Source: CANKHA01 sp034668785
GTDB lineage: Bacteria > Pseudomonadota > Alphaproteobacteria > Rhizobiales > Xanthobacteraceae
Direction of reading: 5' to 3'
NCBI GenBank assembly: GCA_034668785.1
Contig: JAXDOS010000126.1
Coordinates: 1 to 31,820 of the forward strand
DNA: 31,820 nt
Position 1 is the stretch's first letter, and each line of letters starts with the position of its first letter. This document shows, in pieces, positions 1-8,072 of this stretch. Below the pieces are notes generated by a model. The model was not told the origin of the DNA. It saw nothing but the letters and a program-made list of their open reading frames with translations, and did no database searches. Made by a program: the position numbers and the translations under genes.

Positions 1-78
1 CTGTCTTGACCCAGAGGCTTGCTCCGGCGAGAACGTGCCCGAATAGCGGTGGACGCGCCGGTTTTCGGCCGCTGAGGG

Positions 79-627
79 ATGGGACGGGTGAAGGGGCTGC
101 TCCAGCTTAGTGCCTACATCGACCGGCTCAACGACAAATTCGGTGTCGTGGCGACCTGGCTGGTGCTGATTGCCTGTTTGGTCAGCGCCGGCAACGCCGC
201 GAGCAGATATCTTTTCAGCGAGAGCTCGAACGGCTGGCTGGAAGTTCAGTGGTACATGTTCGCCGGCATGGTGCTGCTTGGCGGCCCCTATACGCTGAAG
301 ATGAACGAGCACGTCCGCGTCGATCTCCTCTACAGCGCCATCTCTGAGCGTAGGCGTCTCTGGATCGACATCCTTGGCGGTTTTTTATTCCTGCTGCCGT
401 TCTGCGCCATCCTCATCTATTTCACCTGGCCGTGGTTTATCGAGTCCTGGCGGATCAATGAAGCGTCCTCCAACGCTGGGGGTCTGATCCGTTGGCCGGT
501 CAAGCTCGTTCTTCCGCTCGGTTTCGCCTTGATGGCTCTTCAGGGACTGTCAGAAATTATCAAGCGCGTCGCGGCGCTCAGGCGTTTGACTGATGCCGAG
601 TTCGTCTACGAAAAGCCGCTGCAATGA
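79..627 (+). CDS. TRAP transporter small permease (DctQ family)
   Basis: Small membrane subunit of a tripartite ATP-independent periplasmic (TRAP) transporter, which uses an ion gradient to import organic acids delivered by a periplasmic binding protein. The 182-residue protein shows the four hydrophobic helices typical of the family, at roughly 22-42, 55-72, 94-117 and 143-162. It is followed by the large permease with an ATGA overlap (stop at 625-627, next start at 624), so the two are translationally coupled. The ATG at 79 sits directly against a GAGG with no spacing. An in-frame GTG at 88 is better spaced and gives an N-terminus (KGLLQLSAYIDRLND) more like family members, so the true start may be 88. 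The substrate cannot be read from this subunit. Confidence 0.9.
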   Translation: MGRVKGLLQLSAYIDRLNDKFGVVATWLVLIACLVSAGNAASRYLFSESSNGWLEVQWYMFAGMVLLGGPYTLKMNEHVRVDLLYSAISERRRLWIDILGGFLFLLPFCAILIYFTWPWFIESWRINEASSNAGGLIRWPVKLVLPLGFALMALQGLSEIIKRVAALRRLTDAEFVYEKPLQ

Positions 628-2045
628 GTTTTGTCCGAGACAACATGGCGCCCCTGATGTTCGGGGGCATGGTGCTTTTCATGTTGATCGGTTATCCGGC
701 CGCGTTCTCGCTCGCGGCAACCGGGTTGTTCTTTGGTTTTGCCGGGATTGAGCTTGGTCTGATACGCCCGGACTTCCTCGGCAATCTGACTTACCAATTA
801 TTCGGCATCATCTCCAACGACCTCCTGCTGGCGATTCCATTTTTTACCTTCATGGGCGCGATCCTGGAGCGTAGTGGGCTTGCCGAGGACCTGCTCGACT
901 CGATCGGTCAACTGTTCGGCCCCATGCGTGGCGGACTGTCCTATGCGGTGATTTTTGTCGGCGCGATCCTTGGCGCGATTACCGGAACGGTAGCCGCATC
1001 GGTTATCGCCATGGGCGTGATCTCGATGCGGCCGATGCTGAAATACGGTTATTCGACACGCCATACGATGGGCGTCATCGCGGCATCGGGCACCATTACC
1101 CAGCTTATTCCGCCCTCACTCGTTTTGATCGTGCTCGCCGACCAGCTCGGCCGGTCAGTCGGCGACATGTATGCCGGCGCCATCGGGCCGAGCATTATCC
1201 AGGTCGTCTTGTTCTGCATCTGGGTCTTCGTTGTCAGTATCGTGAAGCCCGAGGACGTGCCGGCCCTGCCGGCCGAAGCGCGTAGTCTGTACGGCCGGGC
1301 GCTGTGGGTAAAATGCCTGCGCGGCATCGTTCCGTCGCTTGGGTTGATCTTTCTCGTGCTCGGCACGATTTTCATGGGGCTCGCCACGCCGACCGAGGCC
1401 GGCGCCATGGGCGCCGTTGGCGCGCTCGCTCTCGCCGCCTTCAACCGTACACTCACCTGGCCGCTACTCTATCAGGCCATGGCGACCACCATGCGGATCA
1501 CCGCCATGGTGGTCTACATTCTGATTGGCGCGCGTACCTTTAGCCTCGTCTTCCAGGGCGTCGGCGGGAAGGTATGGATCGAGAATCTGCTGATAGCGCT
1601 GCCGGGCGGCCAGATCGGCTTCCTGATTTTCGCCAACGCATTCATTTTCGTCATCGCCTTCTTCCTGGACTTCTTTGAAATCGCTTTCATCATTATCCCG
1701 CTGCTCGCGCCGGTCGCCAGTAAGCTCGGGATTGATCTGGTCTGGTTCGGCGTGCTGATCTGCGCCAACATCCAGACCAGCTTCATGCATCCGCCCTTTG
1801 GCTATGCATTGTTCTACCTGCGCGGGATCGCGCCGCCTTCGGTGAAAAGCTCAGAGATTTACTGGGGAGCGGTCCCCTGGGTATTCCTGCAGCTTATTCT
1901 TGTTCTCATTATCATTCTCTGGCCGCAGTCGGTAACCTACTGGATCGGGAGCGACGCAAACGTCGTCCCGTCGAGCATCATCGAGCTACAACGCCCGGAT
2001 TTGCCGCCGCCGTTCGATTTCAATGAAGCTCCTAAGATCGAGTGA
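624..2045 (+). CDS. TRAP transporter large permease (DctM family)
   Basis: Large, substrate-translocating membrane subunit of the TRAP transporter. The 473-residue sequence is hydrophobic throughout, with about 12 membrane helices. It carries family-typical stretches such as the conserved LLLAIPFFTFMGAILERSG region and the GLATPTEAGAMGA motif in the middle of the protein. It is somewhat longer than the usual 425-440 residues, with a proline-rich tail at the C-terminus. It overlaps the small permease gene by four bases, which indicates an operon. Its stop lies only 14 bases from the stop of the binding-protein gene on the other strand, so the transporter is complete here but split over two convergent transcripts. 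By resemblance to the mannitol/chloroaromatic and 2-oxoacid branch (FcbT/TakP type), an organic acid substrate is likely; this is inference. Confidence 0.93.
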   Translation: MSFVRDNMAPLMFGGMVLFMLIGYPAAFSLAATGLFFGFAGIELGLIRPDFLGNLTYQLFGIISNDLLLAIPFFTFMGAILERSGLAEDLLDSIGQLFGPMRGGLSYAVIFVGAILGAITGTVAASVIAMGVISMRPMLKYGYSTRHTMGVIAASGTITQLIPPSLVLIVLADQLGRSVGDMYAGAIGPSIIQVVLFCIWVFVVSIVKPEDVPALPAEARSLYGRALWVKCLRGIVPSLGLIFLVLGTIFMGLATPTEAGAMGAVGALALAAFNRTLTWPLLYQAMATTMRITAMVVYILIGARTFSLVFQGVGGKVWIENLLIALPGGQIGFLIFANAFIFVIAFFLDFFEIAFIIIPLLAPVASKLGIDLVWFGVLICANIQTSFMHPPFGYALFYLRGIAPPSVKSSEIYWGAVPWVFLQLILVLIIILWPQSVTYWIGSDANVVPSSIIELQRPDLPPPFDFNEAPKIE

Positions 2046-2059
2046 ACCGTCGGAAGCGG

Positions 2060-3148
2060 TCAGCCGCGCGGACGCGTACGAATAAGATAATTATCGTAGC
2101 TATATTCGGCGACCTGCCACCACAGATATTGATCGTTGCGGAATGCCAAGGTCGAATCCCAGGCCTGCTTGAATGCTGGATTGGTTTCGGACACCTCGGC
2201 GTAAAGCTCGAGCGCTGCTTTCAGGCAAGCGTCCATGACCGAGGGCGGGAACGGCTTGAGTTGCACGCGCGCCGCCAGCAACCGCTTCAACGCCGGCGGA
2301 TTCACCGCGTCGTATTTCGCCTGCATCCAGGTGTTGGCCATCTCCGATGCGGTGCGAATAATCGACTTGTAGGCAGGCGACAAAGATTCCCAACTTTTCA
2401 TATTGATGAAGTTGTGCAGCATCGCCCCGCCTTCCCACCAGCCGGGGTAATAATAATATGGCGCGACTTTGCTCAGCCCGAGCTTCTCGTCGTCGTAGGG
2501 ACCAACCCATTCGGCAGCGTCGATAGTGCCCTTTTCCATCGCTGGATAAATATCGCTGCCGGCAATTTGTTGAGCCACCACGCCAAGCTTCGCCAAGACG
2601 CGTCCGGCATAACCGCCGATCCGGAATTTCAGGCCCTTTAGGTCATTGGGATCATTGATCTCCTTGCGAAACCAGCCTCCCATCTGACAACCGGTGTTGC
2701 CGCATGGAATGCCGTAAATGTTGTACTTCTTGTAGAACTCATTCATCAGCTCCATGCCGCCACCAAAGAAAGCCCAAGCATTCTGCATGCGGCTGTTGAG
2801 GCCAAACGGCACGGCCGTGCCAAAGGCGAATGTCGGGTCCTTGCCGACGTAGTAGTAAGAGGCGGTGTGGCACATTTCGACGGTGCCGTTGGTGACCGCG
2901 TCGGCGGCTTGCAGTCCAGGCACAATCTCTCCGGCAGCAAAGACTTGAATTTGAAATTTGTTGTCCGTCGCCTCTGCCACGGCCTTCGCAAAAATTTCAG
3001 CCGCTCCATAAATGGTATCGAGCGATTTCGGAAAGCTGGAGGTCAGCCGCCACTTGAGCGCCGGATTTGATTGAGCAATCGCCGGTTTGGCAATCGCCGT
3101 CACGGCAAGGCCTACTCCGGCTGCAGTAAGAAATTGGCGCCGCTTCAT
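2060..3148 (-). CDS. TRAP transporter substrate-binding protein (DctP family, TakP/FcbT1-like)
   Basis: Periplasmic solute-binding subunit of the TRAP transporter, 362 residues. The N-terminus has a twin-arginine type signal (KRRQFLTAAG, then a hydrophobic stretch, and AIAQ as a probable cleavage site near residue 26), which suggests export by Tat. The mature part contains family motifs including FRIGG, the EWVGPYDDEKLGL segment and the aromatic YYYYPGWWEGG stretch. These are typical of the TakP/FcbT1 branch, whose characterised member TakP binds 2-oxo acids with a cation, so a small 2-oxo or hydroxy acid ligand is a reasonable guess. A GGAG lies 7 bases before the ATG. The gene starts 35 bases after the end of mrp on the same strand, so it may share that transcript, and it runs tail to tail into the permease genes. 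Confidence 0.92.
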   Translation of the reverse strand: MKRRQFLTAAGVGLAVTAIAKPAIAQSNPALKWRLTSSFPKSLDTIYGAAEIFAKAVAEATDNKFQIQVFAAGEIVPGLQAADAVTNGTVEMCHTASYYYVGKDPTFAFGTAVPFGLNSRMQNAWAFFGGGMELMNEFYKKYNIYGIPCGNTGCQMGGWFRKEINDPNDLKGLKFRIGGYAGRVLAKLGVVAQQIAGSDIYPAMEKGTIDAAEWVGPYDDEKLGLSKVAPYYYYPGWWEGGAMLHNFINMKSWESLSPAYKSIIRTASEMANTWMQAKYDAVNPPALKRLLAARVQLKPFPPSVMDACLKAALELYAEVSETNPAFKQAWDSTLAFRNDQYLWWQVAEYSYDNYLIRTRPRG

Positions 3149-3183
3149 ATGATGTCTCCGTTCCGATTAATGCTGCCGGCCGC

Positions 3184-4344
3184 TCACGCCTCGATCACGA
3201 TTTTCGGCGCGGCGCGGCCAGCAGCGGGATCACCAAGCTGATCGCGAACCTTCTTCGCAATCTCCCGATAGATCGCGGCAAGCGGCCCATCCGGTTCGGT
3301 CGCGACCACCGGCAGCCCGGCATCCGACTTCTCCCGGATGTCCATGTGCAATGGAATCTCGCCCAGGAACGGCACGCCCAGGCGCTCCGCCTCGCGCCGC
3401 GCGCCGCCATGGCTGAAGATGTCGGCTCGCTCCCCGCAGCTTGGGCAGAGAAAATAACTCATGTTCTCGACAATACCGAGGACCGGCACATTGACGCGAC
3501 GGAACATGGCAATGCCGCGCCGGGCATCGATCAAGGCCAAATCCTGCGGCGTTGAGACGATGACGGCGCCCTTCAGCGGCACCTGCTGGGCCATGGTGAG
3601 CTGCGCGTCGCCGGTGCCTGGCGGCATGTCGACCACCATGACGTCGAGCGTGCCCCACTCCACCTCGCGCAGCATCTGCGTCAAGGCCGACATCACCATC
3701 GGTCCGCGCCAGATCATCGGCGTTTCCTCTTCGATGAGGAAGCCGATGGACATCACGGTGAGGCCATAGCGCGTGATTGGTTTCAGCCGGGTGCCGCCGA
3801 GGGTCTGGGGCCGCTCTCTGATGGAGAGAAGCTTCGGCATCGAAGGGCCGTAGATATCCGCGTCGAGAATGCCGACCTTGAGGCCGAGGTCGCGCAGGCC
3901 GAGCGCCAGATTGACCGCGGTTGTCGACTTGCCCACCCCGCCTTTGCCCGAGGCGACTGCGATGATCGCGGCGACACCCTCGGGCGCCTGGGCGGGCTGC
4001 GGGCCATGACCTCCCCCAGCAGCCGCAGGTGGCCGTCCCGGAATGCCGGCACGGGCAGAGGGAGTGGATTGGGGAGCACGACTCGCGCCAGCGCCGGCAG
4101 AACGCTCGGCGGTGAGCGCAACCAAAACCGATTGCACGCCGGGAATAGCGCGCACCGCATCCTCGGCGCGCTTACGCACCGGTTCCCACGCCTTTACCGC
4201 GGCAGCATCTACGCTGATCGAGAAGAATACCTTTGCATCGCTGACCACAACCTCGGACAGCGTGCCGGTCTGCGGTAGCGGCGTGCCGTCGGGACCCGGA
4301 ACTTGGGCCAGTGTTTCGACTATCTGTTCCTTGGTCAGCGCCAT
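3184..4344 (-). CDS. mrp: Iron-sulfur cluster carrier ATPase Mrp/ApbC
   Basis: Cytosolic P-loop ATPase of the Mrp/NBP35/ApbC family that carries and hands over Fe-S clusters to apoproteins. Domain order: an N-terminal MIP18-like (DUF59) domain at about 1-85, a low-complexity Ala/Pro/Gly linker at about 86-125, then the deviant Walker A ATPase domain (SGKGGVGKST) with the DADIYGPS and MPPGTGD motifs. The CPSCGE motif near the C-terminal third provides the CxxC that bridges a cluster at the dimer interface. Length (386 residues) is normal for alphaproteobacteria. The first ATG (4350) touches the AAGGAG at 4351-4356, whereas the ATG at 4344 is 6 bases away, so I place the start at 4344. A perfect 8-bp inverted repeat lies just upstream of this ribosome binding site. 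Confidence 0.95.
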   Translation of the reverse strand: MALTKEQIVETLAQVPGPDGTPLPQTGTLSEVVVSDAKVFFSISVDAAAVKAWEPVRKRAEDAVRAIPGVQSVLVALTAERSAGAGASRAPQSTPSARAGIPGRPPAAAGGGHGPQPAQAPEGVAAIIAVASGKGGVGKSTTAVNLALGLRDLGLKVGILDADIYGPSMPKLLSIRERPQTLGGTRLKPITRYGLTVMSIGFLIEEETPMIWRGPMVMSALTQMLREVEWGTLDVMVVDMPPGTGDAQLTMAQQVPLKGAVIVSTPQDLALIDARRGIAMFRRVNVPVLGIVENMSYFLCPSCGERADIFSHGGARREAERLGVPFLGEIPLHMDIREKSDAGLPVVATEPDGPLAAIYREIAKKVRDQLGDPAAGRAAPKIVIEA

Positions 4345-4350
4345 CCGCAT

Positions 4351-4379
4351 CTCCTTGCGAGCCGGTGTTCCCCGGCTCG
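4351..4379 (-). promoter_or_regulatory. Hairpin abutting the mrp ribosome binding site
   Basis: On the - strand, CGAGCCGG, a 6-base loop and CCGGCTCG (4358-4365 with 4372-4379) form a perfect 8-bp stem. It ends one base before the AAGGAG (4351-4356) of mrp. A stable leader hairpin touching a Shine-Dalgarno can tune translation or protect the 5' end; an inverted repeat here could equally be an operator in the mrp/dehydrogenase divergent region. The structure is seen in the sequence; the role is inference. Confidence 0.4.
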
Positions 4380-4488
4380 TATCGCTCTACCATACGCCGC
4401 CCAATCCGCCGATGTCATGGCCGCCGCAAGGCGGTTGACGTGGCACCAGGCCCGTCGCAATGAGAGCGGCTCGATCAAGGAGGAAATT

Positions 4489-5358
4489 ATGACAAAGGTG
4501 GCATTTCTGGGCTTAGGCGTCATGGGCTATCCGATGGCCGGCCATCTCCAAAATAAAGGCGGCCACGACGTCACCGTTTACAACCGTACCGCCGCCAAGG
4601 CCGAGAAATGGGTCGCTCAACACGGCGGAAAACCCGCCGCGACACCGCGCGCGGCCGCCGAGGGGCAGGACTTCGTGATGGCCTGTGTCGGCAACGACGC
4701 CGACCTGCGCGAAGTAACCCTCGGAGCCGACGGCGCCTTCGCCGGCATGAAGAAAGGCGCGGTATTCGTTGATCACACCACCGCTTCTGCCGAGATCGCG
4801 CGCGAGCTTTATGCCGAGGCCTCCAAGCGCGGTTTCGATTTCCTCGATGCGCCGGTTTCCGGCGGCCAGGCCGGTGCTGAGAACGGGGCGCTGACGGTGA
4901 TGTGCGGCGGCGACGAAGCGCCCTTCACCCGCGCCCAGCCGGTGATCATGGCTTATGCCAAAGCCTGCAATCTCATGGGCGGCTCTGGGTCGGGCCAACT
5001 GGCAAAAATGGTCAACCAGATTTGCATCGCCGGCCTGGTGGAAGGGCTCGCGGAAGGCCTGCATTTCGCCAAGCGCGCCGGCCTCGATATGGAAAAGCTG
5101 ATCGCCACCATTTCCAAGGGCGCGGCGCAATCCTGGCAGATGGAAAATCGCTACAAGACCATGGCCGAAGGCAAATTCGACTTCGGCTTTGCCGTCGATT
5201 GGATGCGCAAAGACCTTGGCATCTGCATGGCCGAAGCGCACCGCAACGGCGCGCACCTGCCGGTGACCGCCCTGGTGGATCAGTTTTATTCGGAAGTGCA
5301 GAAAATGGGCGGCAAGCGCTGGGACACGTCGAGCCTGATGGCGCGGCTGGAACGGTAG
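4489..5358 (+). CDS. NAD(P)-dependent beta-hydroxyacid dehydrogenase (3-hydroxyisobutyrate dehydrogenase family)
   Basis: Cytosolic oxidoreductase of the HIBADH/tartronate semialdehyde reductase/glyoxylate reductase family, 289 residues, which interconverts short beta-hydroxyacids and their semialdehydes with NAD(P). It has the N-terminal Rossmann motif GLGVMG (8-13), the family signature DAPVSGG (120-126), the CGG nucleotide-domain motif near 139-141, and the conserved catalytic lysine in KMVNQ (Lys173). The reading frame stays open upstream to 4303, but the start at 4489 has an excellent ribosome binding site (AAGGAGGA, 4477-4484) and puts the Rossmann motif at the usual place. A possible but weak promoter (TTGACG at 4435, poor -10) precedes it. 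It diverges from mrp and converges on the glutathione transferase gene with a 10-base gap. The exact substrate cannot be told from sequence. Confidence 0.93.
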   Translation: MTKVAFLGLGVMGYPMAGHLQNKGGHDVTVYNRTAAKAEKWVAQHGGKPAATPRAAAEGQDFVMACVGNDADLREVTLGADGAFAGMKKGAVFVDHTTASAEIARELYAEASKRGFDFLDAPVSGGQAGAENGALTVMCGGDEAPFTRAQPVIMAYAKACNLMGGSGSGQLAKMVNQICIAGLVEGLAEGLHFAKRAGLDMEKLIATISKGAAQSWQMENRYKTMAEGKFDFGFAVDWMRKDLGICMAEAHRNGAHLPVTALVDQFYSEVQKMGGKRWDTSSLMARLER

Positions 5359-5368
5359 GCGCTGACCT

Positions 5369-5980
5369 TCAGGCCTTCGCGCTTGGCCGCGCGGATATCT
5401 CCGCATGCCACCGCCGTAGATTCATGAACTCCTCGGGCACCGTGAGCTTCGCCGGTTTCATGAAATCTACCGCAACAAGACCCGTGATGTCGGCCACGGT
5501 GAAATCCTCGCCGGCAACAAAGCGACGGCTCTTCAACTCGCTATCCAGGAAAGTAATGAAATCCGCGATGCGTGGCTTGTTTGCTTCGGCCCAGGCCGGT
5601 ACCTGCGGCACTTCCATCTCTTTCATTGCCGGGTGAGTATTGCGGAAGACGTGCGAGATAGGAAACAGCAAATGCAATTCCAGGCGACGGTTCCACATTT
5701 CAATGCGCGCCGCCTCCAGCGCATCGCGCCCGAACAACGGCGGCTGAGGATTTAGCTCCTCGAAATAACGGCAGATCGCAATCGACTCCGTGATGACGCT
5801 GCCGTCGTCCAGCATAAGTGCGGGCAAACGTTGCAGCGGATTGACGGCCGTATAGGCCGGCGCTTTCTGCTCCAACGCGCCAAGGTCGACCGGCACGATC
5901 GGCACCGAAATCCCTTTTTCCGCCAGAAAAATGCGCACGCGGCGCGGATTGGGCGCCCGGCCGCCGTCATAGAGCTTCAT
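5369..5980 (-). CDS. Glutathione S-transferase family protein
   Basis: Cytosolic glutathione transferase-like protein, 203 residues. The N-terminal thioredoxin-like domain (about 1-78) starts MKLYDGGRAPNPRRVRIFL and contains the cis-proline region RLPALMLDDG and the ES pair (ITESIAI) that contacts the glutathione gamma-glutamyl group. The C-terminal helical domain (about 85-200) carries the conserved DFTVADI N-capping motif. The usual catalytic Tyr/Ser/Cys position in the first loop is not obvious: GGRAPNPRR stands where SxxS/C usually lies, so the activity may be weak or the role non-catalytic. The frame extends 13 codons upstream, but AAGGAG just before the ATG at 5980 supports this shorter start. 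The specific substrate is unknown. Confidence 0.92.
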   Translation of the reverse strand: MKLYDGGRAPNPRRVRIFLAEKGISVPIVPVDLGALEQKAPAYTAVNPLQRLPALMLDDGSVITESIAICRYFEELNPQPPLFGRDALEAARIEMWNRRLELHLLFPISHVFRNTHPAMKEMEVPQVPAWAEANKPRIADFITFLDSELKSRRFVAGEDFTVADITGLVAVDFMKPAKLTVPEEFMNLRRWHAEISARPSAKA

Positions 5981-6075
5981 GCCCCTCTCCTTCTTCCGCG
6001 CACCGTGGTCTCCAGACACTTGGTAAGCCCTGCAACAAAGGGACTTTCAGCTACATGGCGAACCGGCGTCGGTCA

Positions 6076-6090
6076 TTAACCATTCGTCAA
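6076..6090. promoter_or_regulatory. CtrA-like box upstream of a membrane histidine kinase
   Basis: TTAACCATTCGTCAA matches the alphaproteobacterial CtrA pattern TTAA-N7-TTAA with one mismatch in the second half, and its first half is the preferred TTAACCAT. It lies 129 bases before the kinase start. A further pair of TTAA boxes at 6140 and 6152 (each within CTTAAG) has N8 spacing, one base too long for CtrA. Known for the family: CtrA controls cell-cycle and polarity genes. Inference: this kinase may be in that regulon. Confidence 0.35.
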
Positions 6091-6218
6091 TTGTCCGGCG
6101 CCCGCAATGGGAGACATAGGCCCACATTTCTGTGCCGGCTTAAGCGCGCCCTTAAGGAATTTGCGACAGTTTTGGCTCGATTTGACGTGCCCTGTAAACC
6201 CGTAGCGCTCAGGAACGG

Positions 6219-7775
6219 ATGTCGAGCGAAACACGCGACATGGCTGCGCTCACCGACACGTCGGCGACAAAACGCCGGCGCGCGGCGGCGCAACGCGTGC
6301 GCGAAGCCCGCGACCGGCTGACATCGAGCACCGGCACGCGGCCTGCTTTCGACTATGAACTCCTGCGCCAATTCGCGCAGAACCGATTGTCAGCTTCACT
6401 GGTCATCCTCTTGCTGGTGGCCACAATCGGATTTCTGTCGGGGTTGTGGACCGGCGCTGTAAACGCCGGAATTTGGACCGCCGCGATTCTTTTGATCCAC
6501 GCCATTGTCGTCGCCAAATGCAAGCAATTCCTCAATGAAGCGCCAGGCAAGGCAAATATCCGGACATGGCGTGTGCGTTTCATCATGCTCGATCTTTTCT
6601 TCGGATTGGCATGGATGTTCATTCTGCTACACCCCGTCGGCGTCGATGAAGAATCCGCCACCTTCATGCTGTTCGTGATGCTGCTCGTGGTCGCGGTGTC
6701 GAGCATGCTGTCCTCAAGCCTGCCGATCGCGGTATTCGCTGCAACAGTGCCGGCGACGGCGGCGATCGCCCTTAACTTCCTTTTCCGCGGCACAATGCGC
6801 GACTACATTTTGGCCGCAATGGCGGTGACCGCTCAGGGCTATTTCGCCCTCCTCGCCCATCGCCTCTACACCACCACGCTGGCGACGTTGGAAGCTCGGG
6901 CGGAGAAAGACGCACTGATCGGCGAGTTGGAGCAGTCCAAAGCAATTTCCGATGAGGCGCGGGGTCGTGCCGAGGCGGCGAACATCGCTAAGTCGCGCTT
7001 TCTCGCGCAAATGAGCCATGAGTTAAGAACGCCGCTGAATGCCATCCTCGGATTTTCCGAGGTGATGAGCGGAGAAATATTCGGCACTCACGCGGTGCCG
7101 ACCTACAAGGAATACTCCGCTGACATTCACAACTCCGGTGTGCATCTGCTCAATCTGATCAACGAAATCCTCGATCTATCCCGTATCGAGGCAGGGCGCC
7201 ATGAACTCAATGAAGAACCGGTTTCACTGGCGGCGGTCGTCGAGGACTGTCATCATCTCTTGACGTTGCGCGCAAAGAACCGCGGGATCACCATCCATGA
7301 ACTGTTCGAGCCCGACTTGCCGCGATTGTGGGCGGACGAACGGGCGATACGGCAGATTTGCCTGAACCTTTTATCCAACTCCATCAAGTTCACGCCTCAA
7401 AGCGGCGAGATATGGCTGAAAGTGGGTTGGACCGCGTCCGGCGGTCAATACATGAGCGTGAAAGATACCGGTTCCGGCATTGCCGAGGAGGAAATTCCGA
7501 TCGTGTTGGCCACGTTCGGGCAAGGTTCCAATTCGATCAAATCGGCCGAGCAAGGCGCAGGTCTCGGGCTGCCCATTGCCAAAAGCCTCGTCGATCTTCA
7601 TGGCGGCACCTTCACGCTCAAATCGAAGCTGCGCATCGGCACCGAGGTAATCGTCACCTTTCCGCCGGAGCGGGTTGTCGCGGCCCTTGGCCCGCTTAAC
7701 GGCGGCGCGCCGCCCCTCCAACCGTCCGCAGAAAAGCCGCAACCGCGTAAGCGGCTCTTCCGCTTGCGGGCCTGA
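6219..7775 (+). CDS. Membrane sensor histidine kinase, PleC/DivJ/PdhS-like catalytic core
   Basis: Inner-membrane histidine kinase of 518 residues. A basic N-terminus is followed by about six hydrophobic helices (near 57-76, 80-99, 121-138, 147-170, 171-187, 195-215), a short coiled coil (217-255), a HisKA dimerisation domain with phosphoacceptor His267 in MSHELRTPLNA, and a HATPase domain with NLLSNSIKF, DTGSGI and GAGLGLPIAKSL (G boxes). There is no periplasmic sensor domain, PAS or HAMP, so the signal may be sensed within the membrane. No response regulator gene is adjacent. The HisKA sequence (FLAQMSHELRTPLNAILGFS) is of the type found in PleC, DivJ and PdhS, which act on DivK/PleD; partner assignment is inference. 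A CtrA-like box lies upstream. The second kinase in this window has a very similar core. Confidence 0.9.
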   Translation: MSSETRDMAALTDTSATKRRRAAAQRVREARDRLTSSTGTRPAFDYELLRQFAQNRLSASLVILLLVATIGFLSGLWTGAVNAGIWTAAILLIHAIVVAKCKQFLNEAPGKANIRTWRVRFIMLDLFFGLAWMFILLHPVGVDEESATFMLFVMLLVVAVSSMLSSSLPIAVFAATVPATAAIALNFLFRGTMRDYILAAMAVTAQGYFALLAHRLYTTTLATLEARAEKDALIGELEQSKAISDEARGRAEAANIAKSRFLAQMSHELRTPLNAILGFSEVMSGEIFGTHAVPTYKEYSADIHNSGVHLLNLINEILDLSRIEAGRHELNEEPVSLAAVVEDCHHLLTLRAKNRGITIHELFEPDLPRLWADERAIRQICLNLLSNSIKFTPQSGEIWLKVGWTASGGQYMSVKDTGSGIAEEEIPIVLATFGQGSNSIKSAEQGAGLGLPIAKSLVDLHGGTFTLKSKLRIGTEVIVTFPPERVVAALGPLNGGAPPLQPSAEKPQPRKRLFRLRA

Positions 7776-7847
7776 GACGCCGGATCGCCGATTGCCTTCC
7801 TGGCCGCGCGCCTTATGTTGCCTTCCGATTCCTGACGAGGACAAGTT

Positions 7848-8066
7848 ATGGCGAGCATCGCGAGCCCCTGCAGCAAAATTTGTATTATCGAGCCGGTTAG
7901 CGGGTGGTGTCTTGGCTGCGGACGCAATCTTGTCGAGATCGAACGCTGGGCAGCGTTTTCGGACGACGAACGCGCGCGCGTCATATCGGGATTGCCGCAG
8001 CGCCTTGCCGCGATTTCGCTGCCGCGGCCTGCACATGCTCACAGCCGCAAGAATCAAGTGTTGTAA
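7848..8066 (+). CDS. DUF1289 domain-containing four-cysteine protein
   Basis: Small 72-residue protein matching the DUF1289 family, which is common and mostly uncharacterised in proteobacteria. Four cysteines, Cys8, Cys12, Cys21 and Cys24 (C-x3-C-x8-C-x2-C), are arranged like a small zinc- or cluster-binding knuckle, followed by the family-typical helix with ERWAAFSDDERARV and a short basic tail. A GAGGA lies about 7 bases before the ATG. The stop (8064-8066) is 6 bases ahead of the next gene, so it is probably co-transcribed with the aspartic protease gene. The function is unknown; metal binding is inferred from the cysteine spacing. Confidence 0.85.
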   Translation: MASIASPCSKICIIEPVSGWCLGCGRNLVEIERWAAFSDDERARVISGLPQRLAAISLPRPAHAHSRKNQVL

Positions 8067-8072
8067 GGTTTG

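Noticed and set aside
2..46. Possible C-terminal tail of an upstream gene on the + strand
   Set aside because: Only 14 codons to a stop at 44-46 are visible; too short to support a call.
4513..5406. 297-codon - strand frame opposite the beta-hydroxyacid dehydrogenase
   Set aside because: It is a shadow of a complete enzyme gene with all its motifs; the frame is explained by codon bias.
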